64,000 nucleotides of DNA. Origin: Pseudomonas wadenswilerensis (GTDB taxonomy: Bacteria; Pseudomonadota; Gammaproteobacteria; Pseudomonadales; Pseudomonadaceae). Below are positions 15,978 to 24,329 of the stretch, piece after piece (within the stretch, counting starts at the first letter, position 1; each line of letters opens with the position of its first letter). The stretch spans positions 186,001-250,000 of the forward strand of contig NZ_UIDD01000011.1 in NCBI RefSeq assembly GCF_900497695.1. The letters are read 5' to 3'. Made by a program: the position numbers and the translations under genes. The notes beneath the pieces are model-generated. The model searched no databases, was not told where the DNA came from, and saw nothing but the letters and a program-made list of their open reading frames with translations.

Positions 15978-16865
15978 TCAGTGCGCGTAAGTCAGCAGCA
16001 GATCGGCCGGCACCTTGGTGTCCAGCGACATCATCACGCTCAGGGCAGTGATGGTGAAGATCGAGAACACGAACAGCTTGCGTGCCCACAGACGATCGTC
16101 CACCGCCTTGTAGCCGGTCCAGGCCATGTACAGCCAGTACATGCCCATGGCCGCGGCCACCGCCATGTAGCTCATGCCCGCGTAGCCACCCAGGGTCAGC
16201 ATCAGGGTCGCTACCAGGAACGCCACGATGTACCAGAGGATGTGCTTCTTGGCCACCAGGATCCCGCGCTTGACCGGCAGCACCGGAATCGATGCGGCCA
16301 GGTAGTCGTTGAAGCGGAAGATCGCAATGGCGTAGGAGTGCGGCATTTGCCACAGGCTGAACATCACCAGCAGGGTCAGTGCAGCCAGGTCGAAGCTGTT
16401 GCTCACCGCGCAGTAGCCGATCACCGGAGGCATGGCACCGGACAGGCTGCCCACCAGGGTGCCGTGCACCGATTTGCGCTTGAGGTACAGGCTGTAGAAA
16501 CCGACATAGATGACAAAGCCGATCAGGCCGAACAACGCCGCCAGGGCATTGGCCTGCACATACAGCAGGCCAAGGCCGGCCACCCCGAGCAGGGTGGCGT
16601 AGGCCAGCGCGACTTTCAGCGAGATCTGGCCCTGGACCATCGCACGGTTCTTGGTGCGCTCCATCTTGATGTCGATGTCACGGTCGATGCAGTTGTTGAA
16701 CACGCAACCGGACGCCACCACCAACGAAGTGCCAATCACCGTGGCCAGGAACAGCATGAAGTCGACATGCCCTTGCGCGGCAAGGAAGAAACCGCCTGCC
16801 ACAGAAAGCACGTTACCGAAAATGATCCCCGGTTTGGTGATTTGGATAAAGTGCTTAACGGACAT
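15978..16865 (-). CDS. cyoE: Protoheme IX farnesyltransferase (heme O synthase)
   Basis: A 295-residue integral membrane prenyltransferase that converts heme B to heme O for the bo3 oxidase. The Asp-rich motif NNCIDRDIDIKMERTKNR near residues 55-75 binds the farnesyl diphosphate-Mg complex, and a second Asp/Lys-rich loop follows. About eight or nine hydrophobic helices. It is the last gene of cyoABCDE, 11 bases after cyoD, and is followed by a strong terminator. Confidence 0.96.
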   Translation of the reverse strand: MSVKHFIQITKPGIIFGNVLSVAGGFFLAAQGHVDFMLFLATVIGTSLVVASGCVFNNCIDRDIDIKMERTKNRAMVQGQISLKVALAYATLLGVAGLGLLYVQANALAALFGLIGFVIYVGFYSLYLKRKSVHGTLVGSLSGAMPPVIGYCAVSNSFDLAALTLLVMFSLWQMPHSYAIAIFRFNDYLAASIPVLPVKRGILVAKKHILWYIVAFLVATLMLTLGGYAGMSYMAVAAAMGMYWLYMAWTGYKAVDDRLWARKLFVFSIFTITALSVMMSLDTKVPADLLLTYAH

Positions 16866-16876
16866 GTCGTCTTACC

Positions 16877-17209
16877 TCACTTCGCCATCATGCTGGTGTG
16901 GATGCTGAACATGATCCACAGCGACAGGCCGACCAACAGTGCAATGACCATCGCTGTAAACAGGAAGGTCGACACGTTGGAGCGCTGCTCGGCAGAACGG
17001 TCCATGTGCAGGAAGTACACCAGGTGTACCACCACCTGAATGACCGCCAGGGCCACCACGACCATGATCGTGATGTCTTTCGGCATGCTCGGGAACATCA
17101 CCAGGCCAAACGGAATCGCAGTCAGGATCACCGACAGGATGAAGCCGATCACATACGACTTGACGCTACCGTGGTTGCCCTCGGCGTGGCTGTTATGTGC
17201 GTTAGCCAT
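16877..17209 (-). CDS. cyoD: Cytochrome bo3 ubiquinol oxidase subunit IV
   Basis: A 110-residue small subunit with three transmembrane helices (YVIGFILSVILTAIPFG, ITIMVVVALAVIQVVVHL, FLFTAMVIALLVGLSLWI). It helps assemble the oxidase. The start at 17209 abuts the cyoC stop, so the genes are coupled. Confidence 0.95.
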   Translation of the reverse strand: MANAHNSHAEGNHGSVKSYVIGFILSVILTAIPFGLVMFPSMPKDITIMVVVALAVIQVVVHLVYFLHMDRSAEQRSNVSTFLFTAMVIALLVGLSLWIMFSIHTSMMAK

Positions 17210-17839
17210 TTACAGAACCCCCAGCAGATACACGACGGTGAACACGCAGATCCAGACCACGTCCAGGAAGTGCCAGAACAGGCTCAGGCAGCTCATGCGG
17301 GTCTTGGCGGTACCGGTGATACCGTGCTTGTTGATCTGGTACATCATGACCGCCATCCAGATCAGACCTGCGGTCACGTGCAGACCGTGGGTACCGACCA
17401 GCGCGAAGAACGCCGACAGGAAGCCACTGCGCTGCGGGCCGAAGCCTTCGGCGATCAGGTGATGGAACTCATAGATTTCCATCGCGATGAAGCCGGCACC
17501 AAACAGGAAGGTGACAGCCAGCCAGCCCAGCACGCCGCCCTTGTTGCCTTTGAACATCTGCAACATGGCGAAGCCGAAGGTGATACTGGAGAACAACAGC
17601 AGTGCGGTTTCAACCGCGACAAAGTCCAGCTGGAAAATGTCGTGACCCGACGGGCCGCCGGCAAAACTGCCGGACAGCACCGCGTAGGTGGCGAAGAGCG
17701 ACGCAAACAGGATGCAGTCGGTCATCAGGTACAGCCAGAAACCGAAGACGGTCATCTGGCCCGAGTCGTGGTGGTGATCGTCATGCCCATGGTCGTGACC
17801 ATGAGCATGCGTGTCTGCATTGATTACATGACTGGACAT
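17210..17839 (-). CDS. cyoC: Cytochrome bo3 ubiquinol oxidase subunit III
   Basis: A 209-residue subunit with five hydrophobic helices typical of CyoC (FGFWLYLMTDCILFASLFATY, AFFALVGTHGLHVTAGLIWM). The N-terminus is unusual in being His/Asp-rich: nine His within the first 24 residues (H4, H11, H13, H15, H17, H19, H22-H24). This cytoplasm-facing tail could bind a metal. Three bases separate its start from the cyoB stop. Confidence 0.95.
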   Translation of the reverse strand: MSSHVINADTHAHGHDHGHDDHHHDSGQMTVFGFWLYLMTDCILFASLFATYAVLSGSFAGGPSGHDIFQLDFVAVETALLLFSSITFGFAMLQMFKGNKGGVLGWLAVTFLFGAGFIAMEIYEFHHLIAEGFGPQRSGFLSAFFALVGTHGLHVTAGLIWMAVMMYQINKHGITGTAKTRMSCLSLFWHFLDVVWICVFTVVYLLGVL

Positions 17840-17842
17840 TGA

Positions 17843-19861
17843 TTAAACCCGTTCAAACGATTTGACACGTGCGCCATCCGGCGAACCGGTAGCCAGGCCC
17901 AGGGCCTTCATGCGCTCGCCTTCGATACGCGCGACTTCCTCTGCAGGAACCATGTAGCCCTGGTCGTCACGCGCAGCGTGAGCAACGAAGACAGCGATGG
18001 TGCCGACCAGGCTGGCAGCAACCAACCACCAGATGTGCCAGATGAAGGCGAAACCGAATACGGTGAGCAACGCACCCATGAACACACCGGTGGAGGTGTT
18101 GTTCGGCATGTGGATCGCTTCGTACTTGGCTGGAACCTTGTACGCCTTACCGGCTTGCTTGGTTTCGTGCCATGCATCCAGATCGACGTTCTCAGGCATG
18201 CTGGCGAAGTTGTAGAACGGCGGTGGCGACGAAGTCGACCATTCCAGGGTACGGCCGCCCCATGGGTCGCCGGTCACGTCCATGTTGTCCTTGCGGTCGC
18301 GGATCGAGACGTACAGCTGGATCAGCTGGCAAGCGATACCGAACAGGATCAGCACGGCGCCGAACACGGCTACGTACAGGTAGGGTTCCCACAGTGGGTT
18401 GTCGGAGTGGTTCAGACGACGGGTCATACCCATGAAGCCCAGTGCGTACAGTGGCATGAAGGCCACGTAGAAACCGGAGATCCAGAACCAGAAGGCAGCT
18501 TTGCCCCACTTCTCGTTCAGGGTGAAACCGAAGGCTTTCGGGAACCAGAAGGCGAAGCCGGCAATGTAGCCGAATACCGCACCACCGATGATCACGTTGT
18601 GGAAGTGGGCGATTACGAACAGGCTGTTGTGCAGAACGAAGTCAGCACCTGGAACAGCCAGCAGTACGCCGGTCATACCACCGATCGAGAAGGTAACCAT
18701 GAAGCCCAGGGTCCACAGCACCGGCGCGGTGAAGCGCAGACGGCCCTGGTAGATCGTGAACAGCCAGTTGAACAGCTTCACCCCGGTCGGAATCGAGATC
18801 AGCATGGTCGCCAGACCGAAGAAGGTGTTGACGCTGGCGCCCGAACCCATGGTGAAGAAGTGGTGCAGCCATACCGCAAAGCCCAGTACCGCGATCGCGC
18901 CCGAAGCGTAGATCATCGACTTGTGGCCGAACAGGCGTTTGCCGGCGAAGGTCGAGGTGACTTCCGAGAACACACCGAAGGCCGGCAGGATCAGGATGTA
19001 AACCTCAGGGTGACCCCAGGCCCAGAACAGGTTGACGTACATCATCGGATTGCCACCAAGTTCGTTGGTGAAAATGTGGAAATCCATGTAACGGTCAAGC
19101 GTCAGCAGAGCCAGTGCAGCGGTCAGGATCGGGAACGAAGCGACGATCAGAACGTTGGCCCAGGTGCAGGTCCAGGTGAAGATCGGCATGTCCATCAGCT
19201 TCATGCCAGGCGCGCGCATTTTCAGCACGGTGGCGAGGAAGTTGACACCCGTTAGCGTCGTACCGAGGCCCGATAGCTGTAGCGCCCAGATGTAGTAGTC
19301 GACACCCACGCCAGGACTGTACTGGATACCCGCCAGCGGTGGATAAGCGACCCAGCCGGTCTTGGCGAATTCACCGACGCCCAGGGAGACGTTGACCAGC
19401 ACGACGCCGGACACCAGCAGCCAGAAGCTCAGGGAGTTCAGGAACGGGAAGGCAACGTCACGCGCACCGATCTGCAGAGGCAGGGCCAGGTTCATCAGGC
19501 CGGTGAAGAATGGCATTGCCATGAAGATGATCATGATCACACCGTGGGCGGTGAAGATCTGGTCATAGTGTTCGGGAGGCAGGTAGCCCTCGGAGCCGCC
19601 GGTGGCCATGGCCAGCTGCGTGCGCATCATGATGGCGTCGGCAAAGCCGCGCAGCAGCATGATCATCGCGACGATGATGTACATCACCCCGATCTTCTTG
19701 TGGTCGACCGAAGTCAGCCACTCGGACCACAGGTAGGTCCATTTTTTGAAATAGGTGATTGCACCGATCAACGCGAGACCGCCGAGCGCAATCATGGCAA
19801 TGGTCACCATGACTATCGGCTCGTGATACGGAATCGCATCCAGACTTAGTTTACCGAACAT
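17843..19861 (-). CDS. cyoB: Cytochrome bo3 ubiquinol oxidase subunit I
   Basis: A 672-residue heme-copper oxidase core that reduces O2 to water and pumps protons. The low-spin heme His is in FTAHGVIMIIF, the Cu-B ligands are in WAWGHPEVYI and WLHHFFTM, and the last heme pair is in FVIAHFHNVIIGG. PTGVKLFNW carries the K-channel lysine. Length and motifs are those of a functional enzyme. It starts 3 bases after cyoA. Confidence 0.97.
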   Translation of the reverse strand: MFGKLSLDAIPYHEPIVMVTIAMIALGGLALIGAITYFKKWTYLWSEWLTSVDHKKIGVMYIIVAMIMLLRGFADAIMMRTQLAMATGGSEGYLPPEHYDQIFTAHGVIMIIFMAMPFFTGLMNLALPLQIGARDVAFPFLNSLSFWLLVSGVVLVNVSLGVGEFAKTGWVAYPPLAGIQYSPGVGVDYYIWALQLSGLGTTLTGVNFLATVLKMRAPGMKLMDMPIFTWTCTWANVLIVASFPILTAALALLTLDRYMDFHIFTNELGGNPMMYVNLFWAWGHPEVYILILPAFGVFSEVTSTFAGKRLFGHKSMIYASGAIAVLGFAVWLHHFFTMGSGASVNTFFGLATMLISIPTGVKLFNWLFTIYQGRLRFTAPVLWTLGFMVTFSIGGMTGVLLAVPGADFVLHNSLFVIAHFHNVIIGGAVFGYIAGFAFWFPKAFGFTLNEKWGKAAFWFWISGFYVAFMPLYALGFMGMTRRLNHSDNPLWEPYLYVAVFGAVLILFGIACQLIQLYVSIRDRKDNMDVTGDPWGGRTLEWSTSSPPPFYNFASMPENVDLDAWHETKQAGKAYKVPAKYEAIHMPNNTSTGVFMGALLTVFGFAFIWHIWWLVAASLVGTIAVFVAHAARDDQGYMVPAEEVARIEGERMKALGLATGSPDGARVKSFERV

Positions 19862-19864
19862 CTC

Positions 19865-20809
19865 TTACTCCTCTGCCCCAGCAGCCGAATGCATAGTCAC
19901 GTCCAACCCTTCGGTACCGGCCGCTGCTTTGCTCTGCTCTTTTTCGTGGACCGGCCGACCGCGGTTCATGCCTTCGTACTTGTCGACGATGGACTGGAAC
20001 TGCTCAGGCGAGGCCACGCTGTACAGCGCGACTGGATTGTTTTCGCTCGTTTTGGCCAATGCCGCGTATTCAGCCGCATCCAGCTGTTTAGGCGATTGCT
20101 TGACTTCGTTCACCCATGCTTCGAAATCAGCCTGGGAGGTGGCGGTTGCCTTGAACTTCATACCGGTGAAACCAGCACCGCTGTAGTTCGCGGAGATACC
20201 GTCGAACTCACCGTTCTCGTTGGCGATCAGGTGCAGTTTGGTGGTCATGCCAGCCATCGCGTAGATCTGCCCGCCCAGGCCCGGGATGAAGAAGGAGTTC
20301 ATCACCGAATCGGAGGTCACGCGGAAGTTGACCGGGGTGTTGGCCGGGAAGACGATCTTGTTGACCGTGGCAATGCCTTGTTCCGGGTAGATGAACAGCC
20401 ATTTCCAGTCCAGGGCGACCACGTCGATCTGCACCGGCTTCACGTCGGAAACCAGCGGACGATACGGGTCCAGCTCATGGGTGGTCTTGTAGGTCACATA
20501 ACCCAGGGCAATGATGATAAGAACCGGGATGGTCCAGACCGCCACTTCGATCTTGGTCGAGTGCGACCAGTCCGGGGTGTAGGTGGCTGCCTTGTTGGAA
20601 GCGCGATACTTCCAGGCAAACGCGAGGGTCATGAAAATGACAGGAATCACCACCAGCAACATCAAGCCGGTAGCGATCAGGATAAGGTTCTTTTGCTCAA
20701 TGCCGACCTGGCCCTTCGGGTCGAGCAGGGTCCAGTTGCACCCACTGAGTAAAAGCATGCCTAAAAAGGGCAGAATGCCAAACAGTCTGGGGTAACGCTT
20801 TTTACTCAT
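19865..20809 (-). CDS. cyoA: Cytochrome bo3 ubiquinol oxidase subunit II (lipoprotein)
   Basis: A 314-residue subunit. The ATG at 20809 is preferred over an upstream start because GAGGT precedes it and it begins a lipoprotein signal (LFGILPFLGMLLLSGC). Two transmembrane helices follow, then a periplasmic cupredoxin-like domain; as in other quinol oxidases the Cu-A ligands are absent. First gene of the cyo operon. A long leader (20810-21373) with an ANR-type box separates it from dsbB, consistent with oxygen control. Confidence 0.96.
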   Translation of the reverse strand: MSKKRYPRLFGILPFLGMLLLSGCNWTLLDPKGQVGIEQKNLILIATGLMLLVVIPVIFMTLAFAWKYRASNKAATYTPDWSHSTKIEVAVWTIPVLIIIALGYVTYKTTHELDPYRPLVSDVKPVQIDVVALDWKWLFIYPEQGIATVNKIVFPANTPVNFRVTSDSVMNSFFIPGLGGQIYAMAGMTTKLHLIANENGEFDGISANYSGAGFTGMKFKATATSQADFEAWVNEVKQSPKQLDAAEYAALAKTSENNPVALYSVASPEQFQSIVDKYEGMNRGRPVHEKEQSKAAAGTEGLDVTMHSAAGAEE

Positions 20810-21373
20810 CTCACGACCTCTAGAGCAGCTTGCTTCAATGCAATTTGTGTTTTGGTCGCCAACACTTCGTCCTGCCAAGCGTCAGCATTTATGGGATCGA
20901 ATACGGTCACGCCTTGAGGCCAGCTGCGGCGGCTCGGCATAAACCGGATATTGCGGTGTTTATTATTTTGACTTCAGTAGGCAACAGGCCTGTCTTCAGA
21001 CCAATTCCATTTGGTGCGGGAAATCACGGAGGGGGGTCAGCCCGGCATCGCCGCAGGCGATGCTCGTCAGAGTCAGCGAAAAGAGCCTGGGGCTCCTTTA
21101 ATCCTGCGACTCGCAAGCGGTGCCGAACGGAAATTGGGGGCGATTGTAGATAGGTAACCAATCGTTGACTATGACTTATTGAGCAACAGTCCTTTACCAA
21201 TTACGTAACAATCGCGCCTGAAAAATCAGTTTCGCGACAGTTTGTCGCACCCCGTCCAATACCCCTGAAACGCCCGCTCTACAAGGGCTGGAACTTGATC
21301 AGGATCAAGTATGGTGCGACAAACCTGGTAAATCTCATTGCACAACGGGCTTGCGTCAATACATGACTTTTGT
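20810..21373 (-). promoter_or_regulatory. Long cyo upstream region, no gene
   Basis: This 564-base stretch between dsbB and cyoA holds no convincing gene. Visible elements are an ANR/FNR box at 21295-21308, a perfect 8-base-stem hairpin GCATCGCC/GGCGATGC at 21045-21063 and a GAGCC/GGCTC hairpin at 21083-21095. The hairpins have no T-run on the cyo strand, so they look like leader structure and not terminators. Confidence 0.5.
21295..21308. promoter_or_regulatory. ANR/FNR box
   Basis: TTGATCAGGATCAA is a perfect match to the FNR/ANR consensus TTGAT-N4-ATCAA. It lies about 485 bases before the cyoA start and 66 bases after the dsbB stop. ANR is known to adjust terminal-oxidase expression in Pseudomonas; the distance implies a long cyo leader or another transcript. 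Confidence 0.7.
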
Positions 21374-21880
21374 CTAAGCCTGACGGCGGTTGCGGTAGAT
21401 GCCCAGGGGCACCAGAACGGCAGTCAGTACAAAGGCCACCAGGGCCCATTGCGCCAGGGACAGGCCCATGACCGGCGGGTAAGGCGTGGAGCAGAAACCA
21501 TCGACCTGGAACACCAGCGGCAGCACCGAAGCCAGCGGCAGACCGTCGACGATCGGTTGCAAGGTGTCGATGCCGCAACTGACCGCCGGATTGGCGAGGA
21601 TATACACATGGTTGCCGGCGGCGGCGATACCACCGATGGCGCTGAGCACCACCAGGCCCTCGAGCAGGGTCAGGCTGCGCTTGCCGGGCATGGCGGCACC
21701 GATAAAGGCGAACAGCGCGATCAGCAGCAAAGCATAGCGTTGCAGGATGCACAGCGGGCACGGCGCCTCGCCCAGCACGATCTGCATGTACAGCGCCCCG
21801 CCGATGAGGGCCAGACAGATAACCCCCAGCAGTACCAAAAAGCGCCGTTCCCGATTCAGGCGCGATGTTTGCTCGTTCAT
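21374..21880 (-). CDS. dsbB: Disulfide bond formation protein B
   Basis: A 168-residue inner-membrane protein that reoxidises DsbA using quinone. Four helices are visible. The first cysteine pair is Cys41/Cys44 (PCPLC), and the second is Cys102 and Cys130 in the periplasmic loop (VSCGID, GFCSTP), as required. It lies upstream of cyo in the same direction, so disulfide formation and quinol oxidation are neighbours, though probably in separate transcripts. Confidence 0.94.
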   Translation of the reverse strand: MNEQTSRLNRERRFLVLLGVICLALIGGALYMQIVLGEAPCPLCILQRYALLLIALFAFIGAAMPGKRSLTLLEGLVVLSAIGGIAAAGNHVYILANPAVSCGIDTLQPIVDGLPLASVLPLVFQVDGFCSTPYPPVMGLSLAQWALVAFVLTAVLVPLGIYRNRRQA

Positions 21881-22050
21881 TGCTGTTCCTTCGTAGACTG
21901 GATGGCTCGACTGCCGATCCGCAATTCTACACGCTGTAGCAGACCATAGAGAGCGGCAAAAGTGCCGCGCCAGGCCCCTGTGGAGAGTGGCGAACAGCAG
22001 AATGCTGATTTGCCACTATCTTAGTCCTGTGGATTACCCTACCATTAACA

Positions 22051-22066
22051 CTGTACAAATAAACAG
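22051..22066. promoter_or_regulatory. LexA box (SOS operator) of yebG
   Basis: CTGTACAAATAAACAG fits the CTGT-N8-ACAG LexA pattern exactly, 41 bases before the yebG start. Confidence 0.88.
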
Positions 22067-22106
22067 TATCGAATACATCGATTACCAAAGGCATGTGAGG
22101 TGATGA

Positions 22107-22370
22107 ATGGCCGTCGAAGTGGTATACCGCAGCAGCCGCGACCTGGAGCGCTTGTTCATGGATAAAGCCGAAGCAGACCGTCACGACAAGATGCTTGAAC
22201 TGGCCGAGCTCCTGGCCGAGGTCCTGAAAAAAGCCGTGCCGTCGCTGAGCGAACAGCAGGTCGAGGATGCCGGTATCTATATGGCGAAGAACCGTGACGT
22301 GTTCGCCAAGGCCTTCAAGAGCCAGCCAGACGCCCTGTCCGAGCTGCTCGGGGACAGCGCCGCCGAATAA
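22107..22370 (+). CDS. yebG: YebG-family DNA damage-inducible protein
   Basis: An 87-residue protein starting AVEVVYRSSRDLE and containing LFMDKAEADRHDKMLE, which define the YebG family, known to be under SOS control. A perfect LexA box at 22051-22066 precedes it. GAGGTGA lies before the ATG; an ATG one codon plus one base earlier is out of frame. The biochemical role is not settled. Confidence 0.92.
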   Translation: MAVEVVYRSSRDLERLFMDKAEADRHDKMLELAELLAEVLKKAVPSLSEQQVEDAGIYMAKNRDVFAKAFKSQPDALSELLGDSAAE

Positions 22371-22377
22371 TCGACCT

Positions 22378-23397
22378 TCAGCTGTAGATCAGCCGCTCGG
22401 CAAGCATCTGCGCCACCCGCGCCGGCGAGCGTTTCTCGGCCTGGGCATGGGCAAAGACTTCGGTCAGCCGCGAAGGGATGCGCGCCAGGTGTGCGGTAAT
22501 GGTGCCCAGGTCCTCGCCACGGTGCCTGAGCGCCACGTAGATCAACCCGCCAGCGTTGATCACGTAATCCGGCGCATACAGAATCCCGCGGCTTTCCAGC
22601 TGATCAGCCACCTGCAAGGTGGTCAGCTGGTTGTTGGCCGCGCCCGCCACCGCTGCACAGCGCAACTGCATCACGCTCTGGCCATTGAGCACCGGCCCTA
22701 CCCCGCACGGCGCAAAGATGTCACAGGGCGTGCTGATCAACATCTCATTGGCAACCGGCCGCGCATTGAACTGCTCGATGGCCAGTTGCACCCTGCCCGG
22801 GTCATGGTCGCTGACCAGCAGCTCGGCACCCGCCGCATGCAGTTGCTCGGCCAGCGCATAGCCAACATTGCCCAGCCCCTGTACGGCAATGCGCAAGCCT
22901 TCGAGATTATCGCTGCCCAGACGCGCCATCGAGGTGGCGCGAATTCCGGCGAACACGCCCATGGCTGCATGGGGTGACGGGTCGCCGGCAGCGGTGGTAC
23001 TGGTCACGTGCTGGGTGGTCTGGGCGATGCAATCCATGTCCAGGGTCGAGGTGCCGCTGTCCACGGCAGTAATGAAACGCCCCTGCAAGGTTTCGACAAA
23101 GCGCCCGAACGCCTCGAACAAGGCCGCGCGGTTTTCCACATGGGGGTTGCGAATGATCACCGCCTTGCCGCCGCCCAACGGCAGCCCTGCCAGGGCGGCC
23201 TTGTAGCTCATGCCCTGGGCCAGGCGGATGGCGTCGATCATGGCGCTGTCGTCGTCCGGGTAGGCCAGGTAGCGACAGCCTCCCATGGCCGGCCCCAGGT
23301 GTTCGCTATGAATGGCGACTACCGCTTTCAGGCCGGTCGGCGGGTCGATGCACAGGTGCAGCGACTGCGTGCGGGTGCTTTGCATGAGAGCAAACAT
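22378..23397 (-). CDS. Leu/Phe/Val dehydrogenase family enzyme (Glu/Leu/Phe/Val dehydrogenase)
   Basis: A 339-residue NAD(P)-dependent amino-acid dehydrogenase. Catalytic-region motifs are GPAMGGCRYLAY, MSYKAALAGLPLGGGKAVI and the Rossmann GLGNVGYALAEQL. The PLGGGK lysine is the family's active-site base. It is short like leucine/phenylalanine dehydrogenases and not like GDH, so it would deaminate a branched-chain or aromatic amino acid. Start at 23397 (ATG) with GAGGAG upstream. It converges on yebG with a 7-base gap. Confidence 0.85.
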   Translation of the reverse strand: MFALMQSTRTQSLHLCIDPPTGLKAVVAIHSEHLGPAMGGCRYLAYPDDDSAMIDAIRLAQGMSYKAALAGLPLGGGKAVIIRNPHVENRAALFEAFGRFVETLQGRFITAVDSGTSTLDMDCIAQTTQHVTSTTAAGDPSPHAAMGVFAGIRATSMARLGSDNLEGLRIAVQGLGNVGYALAEQLHAAGAELLVSDHDPGRVQLAIEQFNARPVANEMLISTPCDIFAPCGVGPVLNGQSVMQLRCAAVAGAANNQLTTLQVADQLESRGILYAPDYVINAGGLIYVALRHRGEDLGTITAHLARIPSRLTEVFAHAQAEKRSPARVAQMLAERLIYS

Positions 23398-23522
23398 CAA
23401 CGGGCTCCTCGATGAGGTGCTGATCCCAGTATAGGTCGCGCTTTACCGACTGATGACAACACTCGGACCACTGGACTAAAACCCGCACCAGCGCTACAAC
23501 AGAAGCTTGAGCGGAGATTGTC

Positions 23523-24329
23523 ATGAACCCACGTAGCGCCTGCCTGGCTTGCCTTGAACGTGACCCGGTCGCCTTGCTGGAAGCGGCACTATGGATCGCC
23601 GCCGAGCACGACGACAGCGTGGTGCCGGCACAGGTATTGGCCGAGGTTCAGGCCTTGCAGCAGGAGGTCAGCGCCGGCCTGCCGATGCTGCCGCTCAGCG
23701 AACTGGCCCAGCCGTTGCTGCGCCACCTCAACACCCTGGGCTTCCAGCAGGACGAGTACCACCCCCTGCGCCCCCAGGCGGCGCTGCTCGACAAGGTCAT
23801 ACAGCGTCGTCGCGGCCAGCCTCTGGCCCTGGCCCTGCTGACCCTGGAACTGGCTCGCGGCTTGTCGATCCCCCTTGAAGGCGTGAACTTCCCCGGGCAT
23901 TTCCTGTTGCGCGTACCGGGTGCCGATCACCTGCTCGACCCCTGCGGCGGGCGCCGCCTGTATCCGGCCGACTGCCGCGAACTGCTGGGCCGCCAGTTCG
24001 GCCCGCAACTGGCCCTGAGTGCCGACCACCTGCTGACCGCCAGCCCGCTGCAGATGCTCCAGCGCCTGTCGCGCAACCTGCGCCAGCTGCACGCCAGCCA
24101 CGACGATCACCTGGAGGCCCTGAAGGACGCCGAACGGGTGTTGCAGCTTGGCCCGGGCACCGCCGCCGACTACATGGCACGGGCAACGCTGTATCAGCAC
24201 CTGGAGTGCCCACAGGCCGAACGCTTCGACCTGGAGCACGCCCTGCTGCTCAGTGACGATCCAATCCAGCGCTTGCGCCTGACTGAACGCCTGAGCCACC
24301 TGCCTCCTGCGTCGTCATCGGTGCACTGA
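23523..24329 (+). CDS. SirB1/YchA-family protein (transglutaminase-like with TPR)
   Basis: A 268-residue protein. The segment QRRRGQPLALALLTLELARGLSIPLEGVNFPGHFLLRV marks a SirB1 (transglutaminase-like) domain; the C-terminal third is TPR-like. Members are often of unknown role. Its 3' end overlaps the convergent MFS transporter gene by 80 bases, an unusually long antisense overlap. Confidence 0.85.
   Translation: MNPRSACLACLERDPVALLEAALWIAAEHDDSVVPAQVLAEVQALQQEVSAGLPMLPLSELAQPLLRHLNTLGFQQDEYHPLRPQAALLDKVIQRRRGQPLALALLTLELARGLSIPLEGVNFPGHFLLRVPGADHLLDPCGGRRLYPADCRELLGRQFGPQLALSADHLLTASPLQMLQRLSRNLRQLHASHDDHLEALKDAERVLQLGPGTAADYMARATLYQHLECPQAERFDLEHALLLSDDPIQRLRLTERLSHLPPASSSVH

Noticed and set aside
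14649..17039. Very long plus-strand reading frame across the isonitrile, HAD and cyoE-cyoD genes
   Set aside because: Opposite to well-supported genes, low-complexity composition rich in Ala, His and Gln, and no family motif; a shadow of high-GC coding DNA.
20830..21153. 107-codon plus-strand frame in the cyo upstream region
   Set aside because: Arg/Cys-rich, no ribosome binding site, no similarity recognised.
21927..22184. Minus-strand 85-codon frame over the yebG promoter
   Set aside because: It covers the LexA box and opposes yebG; no family resemblance.
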